Source: Cohnella sp. WQ 127256
GTDB taxonomy: Bacteria > Bacillota > Bacilli > Paenibacillales > Paenibacillaceae
Length of the DNA: 64,000 nt
Assembly: GCF_024519285.1 (NCBI RefSeq)
Contig: NZ_JAMZCY010000008.1
Span: forward strand, 124,001-188,000
Direction: 5' to 3'
In this document: positions 53,552-63,410 of the stretch, piece after piece
Layout of the letters: every line of letters begins with the position of its first letter
Numbering within the stretch: the stretch's first letter is position 1
Notes under the pieces: generated by a model
Databases searched by the model: none
What the model was told of the DNA's origin: nothing
What the model saw: the letters and a program-made list of their open reading frames with translations, nothing else
Made by a program: the position numbers and the translations under genes

Positions 53552-56461
53552 TTACCTCCCGGATTTAACTGCCGATTTCTTTTCTGATTTCTTCTTCTGA
53601 ACTAAAGCTTGATTGATAATAAATTGTTGTTCGAAAGCATGGATTTGTTGGTAACCACTCGCTGGGCTTGAACGTTTAGGGCGTCCATTGTAGCTGACAG
53701 TTGTTTCTGCCAGATCGACGAGCTCGCGAATACGTGGTTCTATATAGCTCCAAGCGCCCATGTTCTTCGGTTCCTCTTGAACCCATAATACTTCACTGAG
53801 GTTCGGGAATCTGTCCATAATCGCTTTAATTTCTTGCTGAGGGAAAGGATAGAGTTGCTCAACACGGGCAATGTGAAGCCAATCCCGGTTAACATCAGCA
53901 TTCTTGTCGATTTCCTCTGCCAAATCGATAGCAACCTTACCTGTGCAAAGAACAAGTCTTTCCACGCGATCAGGATGCTGTCCGAGACCTGGTTGCTCTA
54001 CTACGGTTTGGAATGAGCCTTCACTTAGCAGAGAAGCAGGAGATGCCACTAATGGATTACGGATCATGCTCTTAGGTGCCATAACAACGAGCGGACGAGC
54101 GGATTCCTTATTCACTATGGAAGCCTGGCGACGAAGCAAGTGGAAGTATTGAGCTGCGCTAGATAAGTAGGCGACAGTCCAGTTTTCCTCACCTGACATT
54201 TGCAAGAAACGTTCCATACGTGCGCTTGAGTGCTCAGGACCTTGGCCTTCATAACCGTGTGGCAGAAGCATGACCAATCCTGAACGTTGCGTCCATTTGG
54301 ATTTTCCAGCAGAAATAAATTGATCGATGATAACTTGCGCAGAATTCATGAAGTCGCCGAATTGCGCTTCCCAAATGACCATCGTTTCTGGTGCATATAC
54401 ATTATAGCCATATTCTAAGCCAAGAACGCCTGCTTCAGACAGAGGGCTGTTATGGATGGCGAATGAAGCATTCGCTTCCGGTAATTCATGTAGCGGGCAG
54501 AACGTTTCTCCTGTCTCGGAATCATGAAGAACAAGGTTCCGATGAGCGAAAGTTGCACGTTCCACATCTTGACCACTAAGTCTAATTGGCGTGCCATCGG
54601 CCAATATCGAAGCGAAAGCTAGCGTCTCGGCATGGCTCCAGTCCACTTTCTCGCCTTCATTCAATGCATCAATCCGGCGTTCTAGAATACGCTGAAGCTT
54701 GCTGTATACGTTGAATGTTTCAGGCCATTGAAGCAAGCCTTTGTTAATACTACGAAGCTTCTCAATCGGTACGGAAGTAGCTGGTTTCGCTTCTTCCAAT
54801 GTGTAGGCTGTTGGTTGACCCTTCTGGATAGAGTCTTTATGCTCTTGTCCTTTGACTTGGTCATAAGCGTCCTTCAGCTTGTTCTGCACATCACGCTTGA
54901 TTTGTTCAGCACCTTCGGCAGAAAGAGAACCTTCGCGAACGAGTTTGTCCGCATAGAGACGACTAACCGTCGCATGCTCTCTAATTTTTTTGTAAATAAG
55001 CGGTTGTGTCGTTGAAGGATCATCTGTCTCATTATGGCCATAACGGCGATAGCCAATAAGGTCAATAAGGAAATCCTTCTTAAATAGAGTGCGATAATCA
55101 CTAGCCATCCGTGCCGCAGCAATAACAGCTTCAGGCTCATCAGCATTGACGTGAATAATCGGAATTTCAAATCCTTTAGCTAGATCACTTGCGTAATGGG
55201 TTGAACGGGAATCATGGCTTTCCGTTGTGAACCCGATACGATTGTTAGCGATGATATGAATCGTTCCGCCGCTTGTGTAGCCTTTTAAGTTGTTGAAGTT
55301 AAGAGTTTCCGCTACGATCCCTTCACCAGAAAATGCAGCATCACCATGCATAACGATGGAGGCAGCTAAGTCAAAATTCTGAACAGGATATCCTGGCTTA
55401 CTCCGATCCTCTTGTGCTGCACGGGCATAACCGCCAACAACAGGGTTTACGTACTCGAGATGACTTGGATTGTTCGCCAATGTAATTCGAGTTTCTGCAG
55501 TTTCCCCGGATTGGATGGAACGGTTTGCACCTAAATGGTATTTTACATCTCCAGTCCACCCGTAGTTGATCCCGATAGATCCTTCGGAAGGAATGAGTTT
55601 CTTGTTAGGTGAGTGGTGGAACTCTGAGAAAATGTTGCCGTACGGCTTACCTAATACGTGAGCAAGCACGTTCAAACGACCTCGGTGAGCCATACCGATA
55701 GCAATGTGGCGTGCACCGGCGTTAGTTAGCTCATGTACGATTTCGTCTGCAAGCGGAATAAGCGCTTCGATTCCTTCTGCGGAGAAACGCTTTTGTCCAA
55801 CGAATGTGCGCTGTAGGAAATCTTCAAATTGCTCAGCCTCAAGCAGCTTTCTAAGCAAGGATTCACGCTCAGAGGCTAGCAGCTTAGTAGATGGAATAAC
55901 GGATTCCGCACGCTGGTTCAGCCATTTACGTTCATCCTCAGCATGAACATGGCCGAATTCAAAGGCAATAGATCCCGTATAAACCTCTCGTAGCTTTTGA
56001 ATACCTTCCCAAGCATTGTTCAGAGGATAGGGAGCATCTTCCCACACGCACTCAGGAGGGAGAAGCTCCAAATCCTCTTTGGTTAAACCATATGTGCTTG
56101 GTTCAAGAATATCCGTATTTGCTTTAGGACTGAGTTCAAGTGGATCGATATTGGCAGCAAGATGACCAAATGCGCGTAAATTCCAAGCCAATTGGCCTGC
56201 AGCGATTGCCTTCTTGAGTATATTAGTATCCATAGGTGCGGCTACTCCACGAAGCTGTGGCTGCTCAGTTGCTGTATTCTGAATATGCGTCTGCGCTTCG
56301 GCACGAGGTGGTGCGCCATATTGAGCGAAGAGCTCACGGTATTGCTGACTTACTGCTTCTGAATTCTGTAAGTAGATGTCGTACTGCTCTTGGATGTAGC
56401 CTAGATTAGGGCCAAAAAACTGCTGCCATAGTCCTTGCAACTTTTCATTGTCGTGTGACAT
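53552..56461 (-). CDS. odhA: 2-oxoglutarate dehydrogenase E1 (OdhA)
   Basis: 969 aa from ATG 56461, the thiamine-diphosphate-dependent decarboxylase of the complex. N terminus [19 protein letters not shown]; family motifs [41 protein letters not shown] and [17 protein letters not shown]. The frame extends 39 codons upstream to 56578, but AGAGGGA before 56461 and the family start favour 56461. Cotranscribed with odhB; a promoter with a palindrome over the -10 lies upstream. Confidence 0.96.
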   Translation of the reverse strand: MSHDNEKLQGLWQQFFGPNLGYIQEQYDIYLQNSEAVSQQYRELFAQYGAPPRAEAQTHIQNTATEQPQLRGVAAPMDTNILKKAIAAGQLAWNLRAFGHLAANIDPLELSPKANTDILEPSTYGLTKEDLELLPPECVWEDAPYPLNNAWEGIQKLREVYTGSIAFEFGHVHAEDERKWLNQRAESVIPSTKLLASERESLLRKLLEAEQFEDFLQRTFVGQKRFSAEGIEALIPLADEIVHELTNAGARHIAIGMAHRGRLNVLAHVLGKPYGNIFSEFHHSPNKKLIPSEGSIGINYGWTGDVKYHLGANRSIQSGETAETRITLANNPSHLEYVNPVVGGYARAAQEDRSKPGYPVQNFDLAASIVMHGDAAFSGEGIVAETLNFNNLKGYTSGGTIHIIANNRIGFTTESHDSRSTHYASDLAKGFEIPIIHVNADEPEAVIAAARMASDYRTLFKKDFLIDLIGYRRYGHNETDDPSTTQPLIYKKIREHATVSRLYADKLVREGSLSAEGAEQIKRDVQNKLKDAYDQVKGQEHKDSIQKGQPTAYTLEEAKPATSVPIEKLRSINKGLLQWPETFNVYSKLQRILERRIDALNEGEKVDWSHAETLAFASILADGTPIRLSGQDVERATFAHRNLVLHDSETGETFCPLHELPEANASFAIHNSPLSEAGVLGLEYGYNVYAPETMVIWEAQFGDFMNSAQVIIDQFISAGKSKWTQRSGLVMLLPHGYEGQGPEHSSARMERFLQMSGEENWTVAYLSSAAQYFHLLRRQASIVNKESARPLVVMAPKSMIRNPLVASPASLLSEGSFQTVVEQPGLGQHPDRVERLVLCTGKVAIDLAEEIDKNADVNRDWLHIARVEQLYPFPQQEIKAIMDRFPNLSEVLWVQEEPKNMGAWSYIEPRIRELVDLAETTVSYNGRPKRSSPASGYQQIHAFEQQFIINQALVQKKKSEKKSAVKSGR

Positions 56462-56584
56462 TGTGTGCATCCCTCTGCATTCATGGTAGTCATACTGAGG
56501 TGCTAAATATGAAGTCATGTTCGCACCTGATTCTATTCTAATACATTTCAATGTTCGGATATAGACATTATTATGCATTGGAAT

Positions 56585-56620
56585 GATCTATATAATAGAT
56601 CGGTCCCGTTTTACCCTCAA
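56585..56620 (-). promoter_or_regulatory. Promoter and palindromic operator candidate of odhAB
   Basis: Minus strand: -35 TTGAGG (56620-56615), 17-bp spacer, -10 TATTAT (56597-56592). A perfect palindrome GATCTAT-ATA-ATAGATC (56585-56601) covers the -10. The gap 56462-56797 holds this promoter and otherwise nothing recognised. Confidence 0.55.
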
Positions 56621-56797
56621 TATTAGTTAGATTGCGCTATTCAGACATTTTTGACTCTTCTTTTCTTATAGAAGGAAATAATTTGTTGCCACTAAAAAAA
56701 TGGATGATTGTGTAAAAATATGACGCGTGATATATTGAAATAAGTCACTTTGAAGTGTAATTTTATACAAAATCTCTAACTTAAGGATGGTGATGGG

Positions 56798-58048
56798 GTG
56801 TTTAATTCCATTGTAGCTATCAATAAATCCGTTTCTCCTATTTCCCCGATTACCTTTGCACCGTTTGGACAATCGGTAAATCGGGAATCTGCAGGCTCTT
56901 GGTTAAAATCTTCCTATTCCAATCCGTATGAACAATATGCTAAAACAGCTGCAACAGGAATTGCTAATTTCCTTAAATCTACACAAAGCTTACAGTCCTC
57001 GGCGAACAGCTTACTTCAGAAAAGCACCTCGTCTTTGCATGCTAGACAAGTTCAATCTTCCGATCCAATGGCAGTAGCCGCCTCAGGAGCACAAGATGGA
57101 TCAGCCTTGAACTCTTATAAAGTTAAGGTGAACTCGATTGCTCAATCTCAGAAAAACAGTGGTCTGGATTTGAATAATCATGCTTTGACTTCGATTCAAA
57201 GTGGAGCTAATGAATTCAAGCTGACGATTGGAGATAAGTCGACGACAATTAAAAGCAACATCGCAAAAACGGATACCAACGAGCAAGCATTAACAAAATT
57301 AAAAGATGCAATTAATGATTCCCGTACAGGGGTTAGTGCTAAGATTGTAACTGATTCGAAACTTGGTACCTCGAAGCTTGAATTGACTAGCGATAAGACG
57401 GGGACCAAGCAAGCCTTCGAAATAACGGATGAGGTAGGGAACGCTGCGGCAGTGACAGGAATTAATCGGGTGACGTCGGCAGCTGCGGATGCTTCTTATA
57501 CCGTAAACGATGGAAAGGCACAATCCTCCCAATCCAATGAGATCGAGCTGGAGAAAGGGAAGGTTGCCGTAACACTGCTTAAACCAACGACAGAGACCAT
57601 CGATATTAAAGTTCGTCAGGATGAGAAGAAAGCAGTTCAGCAGGTTAAAGAAATGATTACAAGCTACAATTCGATGATTGATCGGCTCAATGATGCAGGG
57701 GGGTTTTTGAACCCAGCTGTCAAACGAAGTCTTGAACAAGTCGTCCGATCCAGCTCCTATGAGCAATTAGGTATTAGTAAAAATGGAGATGGCACTTTAA
57801 AGCTTGATGAAGCTAAGCTTAGTAAAAGCTTGAGCACAAATTTCGAACAGACGAGTAAGGCGATAAGTGGAAGCAATAGCTTGGCCAAGAGCTTAGAGAA
57901 AGCATCTGGTCGTTTCGATGAAGTTCCAGTAAGTAGTTTGCTCAATCAAAAAATGCAGGCGATGCAGCAATTTACAACCTATCAATCGTCGATGCAGTAT
58001 CAATCACCCTTCCCTATTTCAGGGGTATTGTTGAACAGTGTTTACTAA
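56798..58048 (+). CDS. Orphan FliD-like flagellar filament-cap protein
   Basis: 416 aa. Central region ~100-225 matches FliD/flagellin-hook IN-type sequence (YKVKVNSIAQSQ, FKLTIGDKSTTI, GVSAKIVTDSKLGTSKLELT, KQAFEITDEVGN). The flanks are helical with long Ser/Gln heptad-like stretches (SLQSSANSLLQKSTS; KKAVQQVKEMITSYNSMIDRL), as in FliD D0/D1. Canonical FliD is ~450-500 aa, so this is a short form. GTG start at 56798. No flagellar neighbours. It may cap a variant filament or serve another adhesin-like use. Confidence 0.75.
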   Translation: MFNSIVAINKSVSPISPITFAPFGQSVNRESAGSWLKSSYSNPYEQYAKTAATGIANFLKSTQSLQSSANSLLQKSTSSLHARQVQSSDPMAVAASGAQDGSALNSYKVKVNSIAQSQKNSGLDLNNHALTSIQSGANEFKLTIGDKSTTIKSNIAKTDTNEQALTKLKDAINDSRTGVSAKIVTDSKLGTSKLELTSDKTGTKQAFEITDEVGNAAAVTGINRVTSAAADASYTVNDGKAQSSQSNEIELEKGKVAVTLLKPTTETIDIKVRQDEKKAVQQVKEMITSYNSMIDRLNDAGGFLNPAVKRSLEQVVRSSSYEQLGISKNGDGTLKLDEAKLSKSLSTNFEQTSKAISGSNSLAKSLEKASGRFDEVPVSSLLNQKMQAMQQFTTYQSSMQYQSPFPISGVLLNSVY

Positions 58049-58071
58049 GTGAGCGGGATTAATAATAAAAT

Positions 58072-58115
58072 GGGCTGTCCCCGAAAGTCGACATAGACTT
58101 TTGGAGACAGCCCTT
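58072..58115 (+). terminator. Terminator after the FliD-like gene
   Basis: GGGCTGTC / GACAGCCC outer stem and AAAGTC / GACTTT inner stem; short T tail. Confidence 0.75.
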
Positions 58116-58145
58116 CGTATGAGGGGGGATGGACATAGCCTCATC

Positions 58146-58997
58146 TTACCTAAGAGACAACAAGTCCATTTGTGGAACAAGCCCTTCATCCATGGCGCGT
58201 TGCAGCAAAGTGGTTATCGCAGCATAGCCATCTTCTCCCAAGCTCGCGGTGAACTCATTTACGTAAAGGTCGATATGCGATTGAGCCACGCTCGAATCCA
58301 TTTCCTGTGCATGCTCCATAACATACTTCTTAGAAGCATCAGGGTATTGCCATGCATATTCCACTGAAGATTGAATCCATCTCTGAATGTTGGACAGGTC
58401 TAATGAACGACGGGCGATGATTGCTCCAAGTGGAATCGGTAGGCCCGTATCGGATTCCCACCAACTGCCCAAATCCACGACTTGGGACAGTCCGTAATTC
58501 TGGTAAGTAAACCTCGCTTCATGAATGACAAGGCCAGCATCTATTAATCCATCGCGTACAGCAGGCATAATCTCATGGAAGGGCATGACGACGATTTCGC
58601 CAACGCCACCTGGCACATTCTGTGCAGCCCACAACCTGAACAAGAGGTAAGCTGTCGATCGTTCACTTGGCACGGCAACACGTTTTCCTGACAATAGGGA
58701 TGGATCAGGTGAGACGGTAGCTTCAGTACCGTTGTATCCTGCTGTTAGCACTAACGGACCACACCCTCGGCCGAGTGCGCCTCCACAAGGGATAAGCTTG
58801 TACTCGGGTAAAATCCAAGGCAAAGCGGCATAGGAAATTTTCATAATGTCCAGCTCATTGTTAGTTGCGGCTAGATTGTTCGTAATATCGATATCTGCAT
58901 AGGTAACTTCAAATGAAGGAGTATCAGGAATTAAGCCGTGAACTAAGGCGTGGAATACGAAAGTATCGTTAGGACAAGGTGAGAATGCGATTTTCAT
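58146..58997 (-). CDS. mqnD: 1,4-dihydroxy-6-naphthoate synthase (MqnD)
   Basis: 283 aa from ATG 58997; the reading frame continues upstream but GGAGGT precedes 58997. Periplasmic-binding-protein-like fold enzyme of the futalosine menaquinone route. Signatures: SPCPNDTFVFHALVHG and GCGPLVLTAGY; it converts cyclic dehypoxanthinyl futalosine to 1,4-dihydroxy-6-naphthoate. The start overlaps the mqnB stop by 4 bp (ATGA), so translation is coupled. Confidence 0.95.
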   Translation of the reverse strand: MKIAFSPCPNDTFVFHALVHGLIPDTPSFEVTYADIDITNNLAATNNELDIMKISYAALPWILPEYKLIPCGGALGRGCGPLVLTAGYNGTEATVSPDPSLLSGKRVAVPSERSTAYLLFRLWAAQNVPGGVGEIVVMPFHEIMPAVRDGLIDAGLVIHEARFTYQNYGLSQVVDLGSWWESDTGLPIPLGAIIARRSLDLSNIQRWIQSSVEYAWQYPDASKKYVMEHAQEMDSSVAQSHIDLYVNEFTASLGEDGYAAITTLLQRAMDEGLVPQMDLLSLR

Positions 58998-59656
58998 GAT
59001 GAAATGACCTCCGATAGATGTGTGCTTGCAGCTTCCAAAGCGGTAAGAGCATCTCCAATTTTCCAAGCTGCCTTATTACGTGGACCTACTTCATTGGAAA
59101 TGGTACGAATTTCAAGGAAGGGGATACCGTGTCTGTGAGCTGCGGCAGCAACGCCATAGCCTTCCATTGCTTCTGCGGCAGCTCTTGGAATCCGCTCCGT
59201 TAATTCCAATGCCGTATTAGCTGTACCTGTTACAGTAGACAAAGTAAGAATAGGTCCATAGCAGACACTCAAGCCTCCAGCCCGCAGTGCTTCAACAAGC
59301 TGGATTGAAACCTCCGTCTCTACGTTCAACCGGCTTGTACCGAAGCCCAGCTTGTCCACGCTGAAGAACCCTTCCGGTGTTTCCGCACCCAAATCCGCAG
59401 AGATCACTTCGCTTGCTACGACGATTGAGCCAATTGCGGCTTGCCCAACGAAACCTCCGCCAATCCCTGCACTAACGACAAGATCATAATCTGAAGCTCC
59501 AGTAGCTAATACCGTTGCTGTGCTTACTGCTGCTGCGACTGGTCCTACACCAGCGACCTGTACATCAAATCTATCCCCATTACGAATACCACGAAGAACT
59601 GCTTCTCGCTCTACTTCAACCGCGGTCATGACTAGAATCTTCTTAATTATCATCAT
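58994..59656 (-). CDS. mqnB: Futalosine hydrolase (MqnB)
   Basis: 220-aa nucleoside hydrolase of the MTA/SAH nucleosidase fold that removes hypoxanthine from futalosine. N terminus ILVMTAVEVEREAVLRGIR, glycine-rich VVSAGIGGGFVG, AMEGYGVAAAAHRHGIPFLEIRTISNEVG containing the Glu and Asp/Asn sites. RBS lies before the start; a few Met alternatives differ by two residues. Pairs with mqnD; MqnA and MqnC must be elsewhere. Confidence 0.94.
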   Translation of the reverse strand: MMIIKKILVMTAVEVEREAVLRGIRNGDRFDVQVAGVGPVAAAVSTATVLATGASDYDLVVSAGIGGGFVGQAAIGSIVVASEVISADLGAETPEGFFSVDKLGFGTSRLNVETEVSIQLVEALRAGGLSVCYGPILTLSTVTGTANTALELTERIPRAAAEAMEGYGVAAAAHRHGIPFLEIRTISNEVGPRNKAAWKIGDALTALEAASTHLSEVISS

Positions 59657-59854
59657 CCCCTTTAGATGGGCTTTGTTTAGTATTTCAATCTATTTCAATT
59701 TATTAATTATAGTTTCATTCTGATGACGAGTAAAATAGGCCGGCTAATTAAAGAGGAAAAAGTGAAAAGCTTTCATAAGGTTATGGTTCGAGTCCTGTCG
59801 GTTGCGCCATACAATAAGCTATTGCAGACAGCATGCATTGCAGAGGTGATCATT

Positions 59855-60424
59855 ATGACCATGATGAGCACGATTTCTATGTGGGATGATTTGAGCTTTC
59901 AGAATTTGACCGAGAGTGACCTAAGCCTTGATCTCGTACTTGAGCGAATCCTTCAATTTATAGCGCAGGAGCCCAAGGGAGCTTATCAATTTATTATCGG
60001 GACAGATAGTCAGGTTCATCGTGGGCATACCAAATTCGTTACGGGTATCGTCATTAATCGTATTGGCAAAGGGGCGTGGGCCTGCAATCGTCAATTGGCG
60101 GTTCCAAGGCAGTTGACCTCTATTCGTGAAAAGCTGGCGCTTGAAACCTCTTTCTCCCAAAGGTTGGCTAGTTTCTTTGATATCGCTGCGGTCAGTCAAA
60201 TGGAGAACTTGCTTATGCCTTATGTATATCAAGGTGCGACGCTAGAAACGTATATTGACATTGATGCAGGAACAGAGCCTGATATTAATAAAACAGCGCT
60301 GTACGTTCAAGAGATGATTGACCGGGTGGAGGCAATGGGGATTTATGCACCAAGAGTGAAGCCTGAGTCTTGTGTGGCGTCCTCCTATGCGAACCGATTT
60401 ACGAAAAGTCGTATGGTTCTGTAA
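59855..60424 (+). CDS. ykuK: YkuK-like RNase H-fold protein (DUF458)
   Basis: 189 aa from ATG 59855, chosen because AGAGGTGAT is directly upstream; an open frame reaches 59723 but is not family-like. RNase H-like core: YQFIIGTDSQVHRGHTKFVT and a late ETYIDIDAGTEPDINKT, with possible metal-binding Asp residues. Function of YkuK is unknown; the family is common in Bacillales. Followed by a terminator shared with the convergent AraC regulator. Confidence 0.88.
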   Translation: MTMMSTISMWDDLSFQNLTESDLSLDLVLERILQFIAQEPKGAYQFIIGTDSQVHRGHTKFVTGIVINRIGKGAWACNRQLAVPRQLTSIREKLALETSFSQRLASFFDIAAVSQMENLLMPYVYQGATLETYIDIDAGTEPDINKTALYVQEMIDRVEAMGIYAPRVKPESCVASSYANRFTKSRMVL

Positions 60425-60425
60425 G

Positions 60426-60460
60426 AAAAGCACGCAGGCCCAAAGGGTCTACGTGCTTTT
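60426..60460. terminator. Bidirectional terminator between ykuK and the AraC gene
   Basis: AAAAGCACG / CGTGCTTTT outer stem with an AGGCCC / GGGTCT inner stem. Confidence 0.88.
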
Positions 60461-60469
60461 CACATTTAC

Positions 60470-61348
60470 TCAATATTGATTGTTTTTCCACTCCGTAGGG
60501 GACACCTTTTTCAGCTTCTTAAAGGTACGGCTAAAATAATAAATATCGTTAAAGCCCGTTGCAAGCGCGATTTCCGAAATGGTCATTCGTTTGCTGCGGA
60601 GCATGCTTTCCGATTTATTAATTCTAACCAAATTGATGTACTCGACTAAGGATTTATCTGTCACCTGCTTGAACAGTCGGCTAAAATGAAATCGACTCAA
60701 GCCTGCAAGATCGGAGAGCTGCTTTACGGTCAGCTTGTCCTGATAATTTTCATCGATGTAGGAAAACACAGGGGCGAGGCGTTCGAGCTCTTTGAGCTTG
60801 AGGCGATATTCATCTAATTCCGAAAGCGTAGCGACATAGTTGCGAACAAGAACCGAGAGCAACAAATATAAGTATGATTTTACGGACAGTTCGTAGCCTA
60901 CTTCTCTATGATCAAGTTCTCGGATGATCGCATGCATGCAACGGGTAATTTCTTCGTCACCAGCAATGCGATTGTGGAACAAAATTTGGTTCTTCGTAAT
61001 CGGAGTAATGAACTTCTTTTCTATAGCTCCTGCAGATTGGCTGTGGAGCACGGAGAGATCAACGATCATCGCATAATAGGATAAATCCTCAGAGCCACAA
61101 ATTCCATAATGAAGCTCGTTACTATTAACGACGCATAAATCGCCAGGTTGATAATTAATGGGTACAGATCCGCATTCTATCGTTGCCTTTCCTGAAACGA
61201 AAAATAAAAATTCCATATGTTCATGCCAATGGTGGACAAACAAAGTTTCGCCAACAACCCTTGGAGGGGACTGACATGGGTGAACCTTGATGGGAAATGA
61301 GGGGTCTGGCATAGGCATCGGTTCTCGCAATGAAGCTATCTTATCCAT
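60470..61348 (-). CDS. AraC family regulator with cupin sensor domain
   Basis: 292 aa from ATG 61348 (GGGAG before it; the longer frame to 61744 overlaps the divergent gene and is rejected). N-terminal cupin ~30-130 (FVHHWHEHMEFLFFVSG, PINYQPGDLCVVNSNELH), then an AraC double HTH (VKQLSDLAGLSRFHFSRLFK, ISEIALATGFNDIYYFSRTF). Divergent from a Gfo/Idh-TIM barrel operon and likely its activator in response to a sugar or polyol. Confidence 0.92.
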   Translation of the reverse strand: MDKIASLREPMPMPDPSFPIKVHPCQSPPRVVGETLFVHHWHEHMEFLFFVSGKATIECGSVPINYQPGDLCVVNSNELHYGICGSEDLSYYAMIVDLSVLHSQSAGAIEKKFITPITKNQILFHNRIAGDEEITRCMHAIIRELDHREVGYELSVKSYLYLLLSVLVRNYVATLSELDEYRLKLKELERLAPVFSYIDENYQDKLTVKQLSDLAGLSRFHFSRLFKQVTDKSLVEYINLVRINKSESMLRSKRMTISEIALATGFNDIYYFSRTFKKLKKVSPTEWKNNQY

Positions 61349-61399
61349 GATTTCACTCCCGTGACCGCACGATTGTACAAATAATGAGCATGCTTTTAC

Positions 61400-61428
61400 A
61401 TGGCAACTGCACCAAGTATCATTATAAT
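61400..61428 (+). promoter_or_regulatory. Candidate promoter of the oxidoreductase operon
   Basis: ATGGCA (61400-61405), 17 bp, TATAAT (61423-61428). The -35 is poor, as often at activator-dependent promoters. Confidence 0.4.
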
Positions 61429-61471
61429 ACGAATTAAGAATAAATGTGAATATTAAGGGAGAGCTGAGGGA

Positions 61472-62533
61472 ATGAGTCAGGTACGGGTAGGCATCATCGG
61501 CACAGGATCTATTTCGGAGCTTCATTTGAATTCGTATGCAAACAACCCTAATGTAATTATCACCGCGATTTGTGACGTTAACGAGGCTAGAGCACGCCAA
61601 GTCGCTACGAAATATGGAGCGAATAAAATATTTACCGATTACCGCGAGCTGATGGCGGATACGGATATCGATGCGGTCAGTATTTGTACATGGAACAATA
61701 CTCATGCACCTATCAGCATAGCCGCACTGCAAGCTGGCAAACACGTGCTAGTGGAGAAACCTTTGTGCAGGACAGTTGAAGAGGCGTTTGAGATCGAAAA
61801 GGCTGTTAAGGAATCAGGTAAGCTACTTCAGGTAGGCTTCGTTCGTAGATATGATAACAATGTGCAGATGATTCGCGAGTTCATCGATAATGGGGAATTC
61901 GGGGAGATCTATTATGCGAAGGCTTCGTCGCTCCGTCGTCTCGGCAATCCTGGTGGTTGGTTTTCCGATATCGAACGTTCCGGTGGAGGCCCGCTTATCG
62001 ATATTGGTGTACACGTAATCGATCTGTGCTGGTACTTGATGGGCAGACCTAAGGTGAAGACAATTAGTGCCAATACGTATAAGAAGCTTGGAAATCGTTC
62101 TCACATTCAACATTTGTCCTCTTATAAATCTTCCGATTACAATGCTGCTGTAAATACGGTTGAGGATTTGGCTAACGCTATTATTCGATTCGAGAATGGG
62201 GCTTCCTTAGTCGTTGATGCAAGCTTCACACTGCATGCGAAGAAAGATGAAAGCTATATCAAGCTCTATGGAGAAAAGGGCGGATTCGAGATTGAGCCTG
62301 CTATCGCTATCGTGACGGAAAAGAATAACACGATAATCAATATCGAGCCTCAAACCGACAGCTTGGCAGGGTTCAATGGTGATACTGCTTTTCAAAACGA
62401 AATTAATCACTTTATCGATTGCATAGTAAAAGGCGATAAACAGATTAGCCCCGTAGAAGACGGTGTGGAAATCATGAAGATCCTGTGCGGGATTTATGAA
62501 TCCGCTGCTAAAGGTGAGGAGATCCAGCTATGA
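61472..62533 (+). CDS. Gfo/Idh/MocA family oxidoreductase
   Basis: 353-aa NAD(P)-dependent sugar or inositol dehydrogenase. Rossmann motif VGIIGTGSISELHL, then ICDVNEARARQ, the EKPLCRT motif with catalytic Lys, and the His-containing GGGPLIDIGVHVIDLCWY. ATG behind GGGAGAGCTGAGGG. Ends with a 4-bp overlap into the next isomerase gene. Substrate unknown; neighbours suggest inositol- or keto-sugar-type catabolism. Confidence 0.92.
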   Translation: MSQVRVGIIGTGSISELHLNSYANNPNVIITAICDVNEARARQVATKYGANKIFTDYRELMADTDIDAVSICTWNNTHAPISIAALQAGKHVLVEKPLCRTVEEAFEIEKAVKESGKLLQVGFVRRYDNNVQMIREFIDNGEFGEIYYAKASSLRRLGNPGGWFSDIERSGGGPLIDIGVHVIDLCWYLMGRPKVKTISANTYKKLGNRSHIQHLSSYKSSDYNAAVNTVEDLANAIIRFENGASLVVDASFTLHAKKDESYIKLYGEKGGFEIEPAIAIVTEKNNTIINIEPQTDSLAGFNGDTAFQNEINHFIDCIVKGDKQISPVEDGVEIMKILCGIYESAAKGEEIQL

Positions 62534-63408
62534 AAATAGGGATAAGCACTTATTGCTTCTGGCAGGACATTCAAGCAGGCAAGATAGATATCATTCAAGC
62601 GATTGGTGAGATCGCTAATATGGGCGGAGAGCATGTCGAAATCGTACCTCTCGGCTTTGACTTAGCAGCTAATCCTGAATTGATCGAAGCGATTAAAACA
62701 AAAGCTGCCGATGTGGGTCTCGATATTTCCAACTATGCGATTGGTGCTAATTTCGCTGGATTGGATGATCAAGCATACGAGCAGGAAATTGATCGCGTGA
62801 TGCGAGAGGTCGATATCGCTGCGGCTCTTGGGGTTAAGCTAATGCGACATGATGTGGCTAATTCTGATGACAAATCGATACGTCAGTTTATGAAGGATTT
62901 GCCTAAGTTAGCCGAAGCTTGCCGACGGATTGCGGATTACGCTGCCCAATATGGGATTACGACAAGTGTAGAAAATCATGGCTACTATATTCAAGCGAGC
63001 GATCGAGTGCAAGCCTTAGTTAATGAAGTCAATCGGGATAACTTCCGTACTACATTAGACATTGGAAACTTCGTGTGTGTGGATGAGAATCCAGTCGTTG
63101 CTGTTCGCAACAATATTTCATATGCTTCCATCGTCCATTTCAAAGACTTCTATATTCGCTCAGCTGCTCTAGACCCTGGCGAGGGCTGGTTTCAATCGAC
63201 TGGTGGTACTTACTTGCGGGGAGCGATCGTCGGACAAGGAGATCTTGATATTCGATCAACGCTGCAGATCGTGAGAAACTCGGGGTTTGATGGCTACATC
63301 TCTATCGAATTTGAAGGTATGGAGCCATGTGTACAGGCAACGAGAATTGCGCTTAACAACGTTCGACGGTTATGGGAAGAAACTAAACAAGCTGAAGGAG
63401 TGTTGTAA
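62530..63408 (+). CDS. Sugar phosphate isomerase/epimerase (AP endonuclease 2-like TIM barrel)
   Basis: 292-aa TIM-barrel protein of the IolE/IolI/hydroxypyruvate isomerase type. Metal and active-site segments: [20 protein letters not shown] (Glu), [10 protein letters not shown] (Asp), VHFKDFY (His), and SIEFEG near the end. Starts inside the preceding stop (ATGA). Second gene of the operon. Confidence 0.9.
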   Translation: MKIGISTYCFWQDIQAGKIDIIQAIGEIANMGGEHVEIVPLGFDLAANPELIEAIKTKAADVGLDISNYAIGANFAGLDDQAYEQEIDRVMREVDIAAALGVKLMRHDVANSDDKSIRQFMKDLPKLAEACRRIADYAAQYGITTSVENHGYYIQASDRVQALVNEVNRDNFRTTLDIGNFVCVDENPVVAVRNNISYASIVHFKDFYIRSAALDPGEGWFQSTGGTYLRGAIVGQGDLDIRSTLQIVRNSGFDGYISIEFEGMEPCVQATRIALNNVRRLWEETKQAEGVL

Positions 63409-63410
63409 AG

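Noticed and set aside
56462-56578. 39-codon extension of odhA
   Set aside because: Sequence is not OdhA-like, and a good RBS precedes ATG 56461.
58998-59066. 23-codon extension of mqnD
   Set aside because: Lies within mqnB; the 4-bp ATGA overlap and GGAGGT support 58997.
59723-59854. 44-codon extension of ykuK
   Set aside because: Not similar to the family; RBS AGAGGTGAT favours 59855.
61349-61744. 132-codon N-terminal extension of the AraC regulator
   Set aside because: It runs into the divergent oxidoreductase gene and has no cupin homology; ATG 61348 has an RBS.
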